Part shown: positions 51,942 through 57,710 of the stretch, in pieces
Layout of the letters: each line of letters opens with the position of its first letter
Numbering within the stretch: position 1 is the first letter of the stretch
Assembly: GCA_015065065.1 (NCBI GenBank)
Contig: SVQX01000008.1
Coordinates: 1 to 57,710 of the forward strand
Origin: Oscillospiraceae bacterium
GTDB lineage: Bacteria; Bacillota; Clostridia; Oscillospirales; CAG-272
Direction of reading: 5' to 3'
DNA: 57,710 bases
Program-made: the position numbers and the translations under genes
The notes under the pieces: generated by a model
The model's input: the letters and a program-made list of their open reading frames with translations, nothing else
Told to the model about the DNA's origin: nothing
The model's database searches: none

Positions 51942-52817
51942 ATGAATCTGTGTGATATTAAAACGATAAAGGACGTAATGTCCATATACGGCATCACCTT
52001 CCGCAAGGAGTTCGGGCAGAATTTTTTGACCAATCCCACGGTGGTCGAGGATATAGCGGACAACTGCACCGAATACCCCGATTCCACCATTCTGGAAATA
52101 GGTCCCGGTGTGGGCGTGCTGACTCAGGAGCTTGCCTTCCGTTATCCGTCGGTGGTGGCGGTGGAGATCGACCGCGGACTTATCCCCGTGCTTCGTTATA
52201 CACTTTCTGATTGCCCCGAGGGAGTGGTCAGCGTCGTCAATGAGGACATTATGAAAACGGATATCGCCGCCCTGCTCGCCCCCGCCTTTGAAAAGGGCAG
52301 AGTGTCGGTGTGCGCAAATCTTCCTTATTATATAACCACACCCATCCTGATGAAGCTGCTTGAGAGCGGTCTGCCCTTTGACTATATCACCATAATGATA
52401 CAGTCGGAGGTCGCCGCAAGGCTTTGCGCCAAGGCAGGCAGTAAGGACTACGGAGCGATAACGGCGGTGCTGAATTATTACGGCGTAGCTGAGCGACTTT
52501 TTACCGTGTCGGCGGGCAATTTCCTGCCCGCACCCAAGGTGGATTCGGCAGTAGTCAGAATAAAGCTGCACGAGGAGAAGCCTTATAAACCCAGGGACGA
52601 AAAGATATTCTTCCGTACCGTCCGCCACGCTTTTGAGCAAAGAAGAAAAACCTTGCCAAATGCACTTTCCGCAGGCTTTGGGGAGATACCCAAGGACGTG
52701 CTGACGCAGATGATCGTGGATTGCGGACACGATCCCAATATCCGAGGCGAGCGGCTTGATACCGCGCAGTTTGTCCAGCTGTCCGATAAGATCGCCGAGT
52801 GGAAGATGAATAATTGA
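51942..52817 (+). CDS. ksgA: 16S rRNA (adenine1518/1519-N6) dimethyltransferase
   Basis: A 291-residue S-adenosylmethionine-dependent enzyme (RsmA/KsgA) that dimethylates two adjacent adenines in the last helix of 16S rRNA. FRKEFGQNFLTNPTVVEDI at the N terminus, ILEIGPGVGVLTQELA (motif I, about 47-62), VNEDIMKTD and CANLPYYITTPILMKLLES (motif IV, NLPY) are all present, followed by the helical C-terminal domain (FFRTVRHAFEQRRKTLPNAL). The ribosome site is a weak GAGG. Terminated by the hairpin at 52823-52858. Confidence 0.96.
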   Translation: MNLCDIKTIKDVMSIYGITFRKEFGQNFLTNPTVVEDIADNCTEYPDSTILEIGPGVGVLTQELAFRYPSVVAVEIDRGLIPVLRYTLSDCPEGVVSVVNEDIMKTDIAALLAPAFEKGRVSVCANLPYYITTPILMKLLESGLPFDYITIMIQSEVAARLCAKAGSKDYGAITAVLNYYGVAERLFTVSAGNFLPAPKVDSAVVRIKLHEEKPYKPRDEKIFFRTVRHAFEQRRKTLPNALSAGFGEIPKDVLTQMIVDCGHDPNIRGERLDTAQFVQLSDKIAEWKMNN

Positions 52818-52820
52818 TAA

Positions 52821-52865
52821 AAACCGCCGAGAGTAACCGTTTGGTCGCTCTCGGCGGTGTTGTTG
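52821..52865 (+). terminator. Terminator after ksgA, first copy of a repeated hairpin
   Basis: ACCGCCGAGAG (52823-52833) pairs with CTCTCGGCGGT (52848-52858), loop TAACCGTTTGGTCG, then GTTGTTG. Nearly the same hairpin and following bases recur at 54622 and 56361. Confidence 0.75.
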
Positions 52866-52879
52866 TAGACTAATTTACA

Positions 52880-52895
52880 ATTTTATGATATAATA
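52880..52895 (+). promoter_or_regulatory. Extended -10 promoter of the first sigma-factor gene
   Basis: TGATATAAT (TG-N-TATAAT, -10 at 52890-52895) without a clear -35 box at 17 bases. About 30 surrounding bases, from GACTAATT to TATAAT, are almost identical to those before the second sigma gene. Confidence 0.6.
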
Positions 52896-52973
52896 TTCTA
52901 AATCCTACCTAACATTTTCAAAGATGTACGGACTATATAAGTGAAAGCATTGATCAATCGCTTGGAGAAACAA

Positions 52974-54614
52974 ATGAAAAAAAGAGACTTGCTGAATTTT
53001 TTTGATGATGACTTGCTTGACAAGCTATTTGGCTTTTGTTACGCGAGAACAAATGATAGCTACGAGGCAGAGGAGCTTTGCTCGGATATTGTTTATGCTC
53101 TCGTAAAAGCTGCACATAGTGACGGGGAGATAGAAAGTATTTATCCGTTTATTTGGAGAGTAGCGCGTAATGTTTACGCTGACTTTTCAAACAATCGCAG
53201 AAAACGCACAGAGACGATATATGAGGGTAATTTTGAAGACCTCTTGCTTGGACTTGCAGAAGATGACTATTCAGATGATACCACCGAGCTTTTAACATCT
53301 GTATATCGCAGGATGGCGTTCTTAACAAAAGCATATCGCGAAGTGATGATCATGTTCTACATAGAAGGTCTTTCCACAGCGCAGATAGCAAAGGAGCAAG
53401 GAACAAGCGAGGTCGCTGTTCGTCAAAGACTTTTTTCAGCAAGACAAAAGATCAAAAGTGAGGTAGAAGAAATGGCAGAAACTTATAGTAAGCCCGTAGC
53501 TCTTGATAAAATCAAGTTTGTATTGTGGGGAACAGGAAGCCCCGCTTGGGGAGATCCCGGCACCATATGTTATAGGACGCTTTCCAATCACATTGTATGG
53601 CTTTGCCACAAAAAGCCAATGAGCGCATCTGAAATTGCAGAGGAATTGAATGTTCCCACTCTTTACGTTGAGGAAGAACTTGAGATTCTTCGCGAAGGCG
53701 CAAATGGTGAATACGGTTTGCTTCGCCGTTTGGATAACGGCAAATATGCAATAAATATTGTTTTGCTTGACAAGGATGTGTTTGAAAAGGCAAATGAGAT
53801 ATATATGGAGAGATTGCCGAAGATTTGTGATACGATATCCGGCTATATCGAGGAGCATAAAGCAGAATACCTTGCATATCCGTATCTGAATAAAAAGGTG
53901 GATATGAACCTTATTTTGTGGCAGCAAATTTCTGAGATTTCAAGGGCGTTTTCCGAAAACGTTAAACGTATTTTGAAAGAAAAGCATTTTTCCGATGTTA
54001 CTGAGGTGGAGCGTCCGTACAGTTCCTTTGGATACGTTGATAATGGAAAGTATTACGGTGGCGGTTGTGATGGAGAATACGCGGAAAATGTTTGCGGATT
54101 TTCAAAGGTACACCTTAGAAATATTTACATGACACGCATCAAGGCTCATTTCCGCTGCGGTCATAATATTTCGCGCGATCCGCAGATTCAACTTGCTCTG
54201 CGCTCTATCGAAGGTCTCAATATCACAATGCTTTCCGATAAAGAGAAGGAGCACGCGGCTAAAGCTATTGAGTGTGGATACCTGTATCGTGACGGAGATA
54301 TGCTGTACACCAAGATTCTTGTTAATGTACTGACTGATAACTATACTCTTTTGGAGAAGGATCTTTTCAAGATTAGTCACGGTTTGAGAGACGGATATTT
54401 TGATGCTGATGCAGAAATTGTTGCAGAAAAAATTGCGGATCTTATCAAAAAATCCGTTCCCGATTATCTACTTGGGGAATGGAGATTTGCGAATATTCTC
54501 GCTAATGCACCTGTACTCGATGCGGTTGTTGAATGCCTTATCGAAAAAGGCGTATTAACACCTCCCGAGGACGGTATTGGTGCAGAAGGTTGTTGGATGA
54601 GTGTAGAAAAATAA
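52974..54614 (+). CDS. Sigma-70 family (ECF-like) factor with large C-terminal domain, copy 1
   Basis: A 546-residue protein. The ATG at 52974 is chosen because GGAGA is six bases upstream and the second copy has the same arrangement; a GTG at 52941 is open but lacks a site. Residues about 10-75 resemble sigma region 2 (LFGFCYARTNDSYEAEELCSDIVY, then PFIWRVARNVYADF). Residues about 115-165 are region 4 (KAYREVMIMFYIEGLSTAQIAKEQGTSEVAVRQRLFSARQKI). The remaining 375 residues are not part of a normal sigma factor. They begin with KFVLWGTGSPAWGDPGTIC, then a winged-helix-like unit (MSASEIAEELNVPTLYVEEELEIL), followed by a helical region with several Cys/His. The C-terminal part may sense a ligand or act as a built-in anti-sigma domain. 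No separate anti-sigma gene is nearby. The gene looks richer in A and T than ksgA. Confidence 0.82.
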   Translation: MKKRDLLNFFDDDLLDKLFGFCYARTNDSYEAEELCSDIVYALVKAAHSDGEIESIYPFIWRVARNVYADFSNNRRKRTETIYEGNFEDLLLGLAEDDYSDDTTELLTSVYRRMAFLTKAYREVMIMFYIEGLSTAQIAKEQGTSEVAVRQRLFSARQKIKSEVEEMAETYSKPVALDKIKFVLWGTGSPAWGDPGTICYRTLSNHIVWLCHKKPMSASEIAEELNVPTLYVEEELEILREGANGEYGLLRRLDNGKYAINIVLLDKDVFEKANEIYMERLPKICDTISGYIEEHKAEYLAYPYLNKKVDMNLILWQQISEISRAFSENVKRILKEKHFSDVTEVERPYSSFGYVDNGKYYGGGCDGEYAENVCGFSKVHLRNIYMTRIKAHFRCGHNISRDPQIQLALRSIEGLNITMLSDKEKEHAAKAIECGYLYRDGDMLYTKILVNVLTDNYTLLEKDLFKISHGLRDGYFDADAEIVAEKIADLIKKSVPDYLLGEWRFANILANAPVLDAVVECLIEKGVLTPPEDGIGAEGCWMSVEK

Positions 54615-54617
54615 ACT

Positions 54618-54665
54618 GAAAGCCGTCGAGAGTAACCGTTGGGTCACTCTCGGCGGTGTTGTTGC
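54618..54665 (+). terminator. Terminator after the first sigma gene, second copy of the repeated hairpin
   Basis: GCCGTCGAGAG (54622-54632) pairs with CTCTCGGCGGT (54647-54657), loop TAACCGTTGGGTCA, then GTTGTTG. Confidence 0.75.
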
Positions 54666-54677
54666 AGACTAATTCAC

Positions 54678-54693
54678 AATTTTATGATATAAT
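54678..54693 (+). promoter_or_regulatory. Extended -10 promoter of the second sigma-factor gene
   Basis: TGATATAAT with -10 at 54688-54693, in the same sequence context (GACTAATT-ACAATTTTATGATATAAT) as the promoter of copy 1. Confidence 0.6.
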
Positions 54694-54781
54694 TATCTCA
54701 AAAATATTCCCAAACCAATTAACCGATATCCCCTTGCTGACACTATATAAATGAAAGCTTTCAAAACACAGGAGAACAACT

Positions 54782-56353
54782 ATGACCGACAAAAGAGCAT
54801 CTGAATTGCTATCTGAAAATCTGACGGCAATTTACGGCTACGCTTTTTCTAAGCTCTATGATAAAGATAAGATTGACGACCTTGCATCCGAAATCGTTTA
54901 TGAGATCATCGTTTCGGCTCGTAACTTGCAAAACGAGGAAGCCTTTTGGGGCTTTGCTTGGAAGATCGCTGAAAACACGTTCCGTCGCTTTATCCGTAAG
55001 AGTCAGCTTGCCGTACTGAACGTAGAACTAACAGAAGAAAACATAGGCGTGTACGACCTCTCACCGGAACGGGAATACATAGAAAAGGAAACCGAGAGTG
55101 AGGAAATATATCTGCTTCGCCGCGAGCTTTCTCTTTTGAAGAAAACACACAGAGAGGTCTGTGTTGCTTACTATGTCGATAACAAAAGTTGTTCTCAAAT
55201 CGCAAAAGAGCAAAACATCAGCGTGGAAATGGTAAAATACCATTTGTTTAAGACACGCAAATTATTGAAGGAAGGTATCGGTATGACGAGAACACTTGGA
55301 GAAAAAAGCTACAACCCCGGAACGTTCAGACTCGATTTTTGGGGAGATAAAAACAAATACTATGATCTTTTCAACAGAAAACTGCCCGGTTCTATTGTGC
55401 TTGCGGCATATTATGAAGCTATGACAGCAGAAGCACTTTCCATGGAGCTTGGAGTTTCAATGCCTTATCTTGAGGAAGAAATTGAAATTTTGGAAGCTGC
55501 GGGCGTTCTGAAAAAGATTGGTGATAAGTATCAGACTAACATCGTTATCATAACAGATGCATATGAAAAGGAGTTTGTGAAAAACACCTCTGCTATTTAC
55601 GCAACTGTTGCAAAGTCGGCATTTGAAAAAGTAACGAGTCTTTTACCTCAGATCCGTGAGCTTGGTTTCCACGGAAGCGACTACGATGACAACCGCTTGA
55701 TGTTCGGTCTTTTGAATCTCGCGTTTGTTAAGGGTTATATTTTGGCAAGAAATAAATCTCCGCTTGGAAATCCCAATAAGCTCGCGCTTGGATGCAACGG
55801 TTGGATATTTGGATATGATAACGATTATATCAATCACCATTTTCACGGCGTAACGATGGAAACGTGGAATAAAAGCGGAACGGCATGGTACTCCGCAGAA
55901 AATTACAGAGTAATCAAACGGGCGCAAATGTATGACCACTATGATTTTCGTAATAAATCCGAGGCTTTATGCGATGCGATTCTCGGCAAAGATGCTAATA
56001 AAGATAATCCCGCGCTTCCTTGGTTGATTAAAAACAAATTCATTCTTTGCGAAAACAACAAGCTGTCTGCAAACTTCATTGTTTTTGAACGTGATATTTT
56101 TGATAAAGTCACTTATATCTTGTCGGATATCATTGAGGAAGTGGCAAACTGTATGATCGATATATCTGATAAAGCCGAGAAGATACTTGCCGAACACGCT
56201 CCCGCTCCACTCAAAGAGCAGTGCGGAGATATTGCGAAGATTCATCATCGCCTTGACGTAGCAGCTTTCTTAATGGAGCAGCTTATCAAAGAAAACAAAC
56301 TGATTGTTCCGAACGAAAAAACACCTCTCTGTATTTGGGGTGTCAAGGTCTAA
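54782..56353 (+). CDS. Sigma-70 family (ECF-like) factor with large C-terminal domain, copy 2
   Basis: A 523-residue paralogue of 52974-54614 with AGGAGAA before its ATG. Region 2 covers about residues 10-75 (TAIYGYAFSKLYDKDKIDDLASEIVYEI, FWGFAWKIAENTFRRFIRK). Region 4 covers about 115-165 (KKTHREVCVAYYVDNKSCSQIAKEQNISVEMVKYHLFKTRKLL). The C-terminal 350 residues again start with a LDFWGDKNKYYDLF-type segment and a winged-helix-like unit (MTAEALSMELGVSMPYLEEEIEILEAAGVLKKIGDKYQTNI), then a divergent helical domain (with HHFHGVTMETWNKSGTAWYSAENYR) and an ending of helical repeats. Conserved framework with a variable C-terminal part fits two related sensors with different ligands. The third hairpin copy follows. 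Confidence 0.82.
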   Translation: MTDKRASELLSENLTAIYGYAFSKLYDKDKIDDLASEIVYEIIVSARNLQNEEAFWGFAWKIAENTFRRFIRKSQLAVLNVELTEENIGVYDLSPEREYIEKETESEEIYLLRRELSLLKKTHREVCVAYYVDNKSCSQIAKEQNISVEMVKYHLFKTRKLLKEGIGMTRTLGEKSYNPGTFRLDFWGDKNKYYDLFNRKLPGSIVLAAYYEAMTAEALSMELGVSMPYLEEEIEILEAAGVLKKIGDKYQTNIVIITDAYEKEFVKNTSAIYATVAKSAFEKVTSLLPQIRELGFHGSDYDDNRLMFGLLNLAFVKGYILARNKSPLGNPNKLALGCNGWIFGYDNDYINHHFHGVTMETWNKSGTAWYSAENYRVIKRAQMYDHYDFRNKSEALCDAILGKDANKDNPALPWLIKNKFILCENNKLSANFIVFERDIFDKVTYILSDIIEEVANCMIDISDKAEKILAEHAPAPLKEQCGDIAKIHHRLDVAAFLMEQLIKENKLIVPNEKTPLCIWGVKV

Positions 56354-56356
56354 AAT

Positions 56357-56400
56357 GTTAGCCGTCGAGAGTAACCGTTGGGTCACTCTCGGCGGTTTCC
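56357..56400. terminator. Third copy of the repeated hairpin, between convergent genes
   Basis: GCCGTCGAGAG (56361-56371) pairs with CTCTCGGCGGT (56386-56396), with the same loop as the second copy. The downstream GTTGTTG-promoter segment is missing; TTTCCTTATATAA and the end of the minus-strand DUF4363 gene follow. Confidence 0.75.
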
Positions 56401-56778
56401 TTATATAATATTCTCCATTGACATCTTTTCGTTTCGCCCGAGTCCCAGCACCGCCTCCTTGAGGGAGGCAAGCGCGGCGCGGTATTGCACCGTGTCCCGC
56501 GACCCCGAATAGGCGATTACCTCCGCCGTCCCGCCTTCAATAGAGGCTATCCTGTCGTAATTAACGGATAAGCTAAGCCACGGCAGCTTGTCCTTCAACG
56601 TCTGCTCAAATTCATCCAGACCGTCGTCCGTGCTGGCGTCGGGAACGTCGGGAAGCAACTCCAGAATATCCGAAAGCTCTGCGACGGAGCGCTTGACGTA
56701 AAGGTTGTTAAGCACAACTAATATTATTACGGCGACAAGCAGACATACCGCTATCAATACGGATGATTTTTCTTTCAT
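56401..56778 (-). CDS. DUF4363 protein
   Basis: A 125-residue protein with one N-terminal membrane segment (about 6-27) and a helical extracytoplasmic domain (LSDILELLPDVPDASTDDGLDEFEQTLKDKLPWLSLSVNYDRI). This matches DUF4363, small proteins that often sit beside DUF421 genes in Clostridia. It is read from the same transcript as the DUF421 gene, three bases downstream of it. Function unknown. Confidence 0.82.
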   Translation of the reverse strand: MKEKSSVLIAVCLLVAVIILVVLNNLYVKRSVAELSDILELLPDVPDASTDDGLDEFEQTLKDKLPWLSLSVNYDRIASIEGGTAEVIAYSGSRDTVQYRAALASLKEAVLGLGRNEKMSMENII

Positions 56779-56781
56779 AGT

Positions 56782-57456
56782 TCACTCCTTTTGACTTTCC
56801 ATCGGGATTATTTTTCCGTCACCGCCGCGCCCGACCAACCGTACCCGCCCGTGCACGTCGGCGGTCATAAGAAAGACGTCCTTTGCGGCGCACTGTGAGC
56901 CTTTCAGCATCTTTTCGAGCCAAACGATGCTTTTCTTAACCAGTGCGAGGTTTTTGTGATTTATCACCCCGTCGGAAATGATAATGTGCATCAACGTATT
57001 TTCCGATTCGGGGTTGCTTTTGGATATAACGCTTATCTGCCCGTTTGGCTCTAAAACCGCATACTCGACGTCCAAAATGTCGAAAATATCCTTCTGGCGC
57101 AGCTGCGACAAAAATTCCTCGTTGGATATACGCGCGCCCCGAAGCTCGCTTTGCAATAACTTCCCGTCATATATAATAAGTGCGGGGCGAATGGATACTG
57201 CCGACTTTAGCTTTGGTAGCTTCAGCACACCCGCGGATAGGATAACCTCCAACGCCATCAGCGTCGTGATGGGAATTATCGCATGCAAGAGCGGCAGCTC
57301 GGTGTTGGTGATGGGGAGGGAGGCGATCTCGGACAGAAGAAAGGTTATAACAAGCTCCGAAATTTCAAGCTCGCCAAGCTGTCGTTTCCCCATAAAACGC
57401 ATAGTTATCAGTAAAAATGCGTATATTATAAGCGTTCGCAACAAGACGGTTACCAT
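56782..57456 (-). CDS. DUF421 membrane protein (YetF-like)
   Basis: A 224-residue protein with three N-terminal membrane helices (about 4-75), including the family motif RFMGKRQLGELEISELVITFLLSEIASLPI. A cytoplasmic domain follows, with RPALIIYDGKLL, SNEEFLSQLRQKDIFDILDVEYAVLEPNGQISVI, hallmarks of DUF421/YetF (YcaP-type). These proteins are common in spore formers, and B. subtilis YetF is found in the spore inner membrane. It forms a two-gene operon with DUF4363. Confidence 0.92.
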   Translation of the reverse strand: MVTVLLRTLIIYAFLLITMRFMGKRQLGELEISELVITFLLSEIASLPITNTELPLLHAIIPITTLMALEVILSAGVLKLPKLKSAVSIRPALIIYDGKLLQSELRGARISNEEFLSQLRQKDIFDILDVEYAVLEPNGQISVISKSNPESENTLMHIIISDGVINHKNLALVKKSIVWLEKMLKGSQCAAKDVFLMTADVHGRVRLVGRGGDGKIIPMESQKE

Positions 57457-57547
57457 GGTAAAACCTCGTTTTTTCTTTATTCAATATAGATTTTTTGCAT
57501 TTTATGATAAAATATTCTAAAAATTTTGATTTTTTTTGAAAAAGCTA

Positions 57548-57576
57548 TTGACAAAACGAAGGTGCTATGCTATAAT
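57548..57576 (+). promoter_or_regulatory. Strong promoter P1 of a downstream operon
   Basis: Perfect TTGACA (57548-57553), 17-base spacer, perfect TATAAT (57571-57576). The hairpin GCCCA/TGGGC (57585-57599) follows. Confidence 0.8.
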
Positions 57577-57635
57577 TAAAAAGCTGCCCAAAAAATGGGC
57601 AAGCAAAAAAGTCAAAAAAACTTTAAGAAAACCTA

Positions 57636-57664
57636 TTGACAAGTTGAAGAGACTGTGGTATAAT
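57636..57664 (+). promoter_or_regulatory. Strong promoter P2 of a downstream operon
   Basis: Perfect TTGACA (57636-57641), 17-base spacer, perfect TATAAT (57659-57664). Two perfect promoters 88 bases apart with a GC-rich start region are typical of rRNA or tRNA operons; the transcribed gene lies beyond the window. Confidence 0.8.
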
Positions 57665-57710
57665 AGGCGAGTCGCGCCGAGAGTGGGAGTCCTTGAGGCA
57701 AGCGGCGATC

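Overview
The window looks like a chromosomal segment of a spore-forming, low-to-mid GC Firmicute of class Clostridia, probably a gut-type lineage near Oscillospirales; I cannot place it to genus. The grounds are the spoIIGA-sigE pair, gpr-spoIIP, an AbrB-type regulator, RNase J, a GlgB-GlgC-GlgD-GlgA glycogen operon (GlgD is typical of Firmicutes), AGGAGG-type ribosome binding sites, frequent TTG starts and sigma-A promoters of the TTGACA-17-TATAAT kind. I see no phage, transposase or CRISPR array.

Layout. 1-350: a promoter-to-terminator unit for a structured RNA whose 3' part resembles a serine tRNA. 352-11362: membrane and surface proteins (a BspA-like lipoprotein and a 1523-residue surface protein with a cytoplasmic ribosomal-protein-uL15-like tail), plus dCMP deaminase and RimI. 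11458-14425: DUF815 ATPase, then spoIIGA-sigE. 14480-15140: a hairpin-rich spacer, a long-hairpin RNA and a small Cys-rich protein. 15310-21268 (minus strand): TSCPD protein, zinc-ribbon protein, SurA/PrsA-like foldase, RNase J with a long leader, and a small tail-anchored protein. 21593-23778: AbrB-like regulator and an ABC exporter. 23874-30430 (minus): cardiolipin synthase, MsmX/UgpC-type ATPase, split ThrE exporter, and gpr-spoIIP. 30789-32888: an orphan peptide-binding lipoprotein. 33106-35787 (minus): a P-type cation ATPase behind a yybP-ykoY (manganese) riboswitch. 36124-37313: a LytTR regulator with a LiaF-like membrane protein. 37320-38382: about 1 kb without genes, holding two diverged copies of a structured repeat. 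38382-43766 (minus): a Gld-type ABC system ending in birA. 44017-49860: glgBCDA. 50087-52817: glycosyltransferase, CmpB-family membrane protein, ksgA. 52974-56353: two paralogous sigma factors with large C-terminal domains. 56401-57456 (minus): DUF4363 and DUF421. 57548-57664: tandem strong promoters leaving the window, probably for an rRNA or tRNA operon.

How the genes fit together. Three blocks serve sporulation: SpoIIGA processes pro-SigE, GPR degrades small acid-soluble proteins at germination, and SpoIIP normally remodels septal peptidoglycan. This SpoIIP, however, appears to have lost its conserved histidines. The glg operon is complete for storage-glucan synthesis. The main candidates for undescribed biology are the uL15-tailed surface protein, the tandem sigma/sensor fusions with shared promoter and terminator sequences, the degenerate SpoIIP, the covarying double-hairpin repeat, and two structured RNAs (84-327 and 14758-14916). 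All calls come from reading the sequence and translations; no database search was run.
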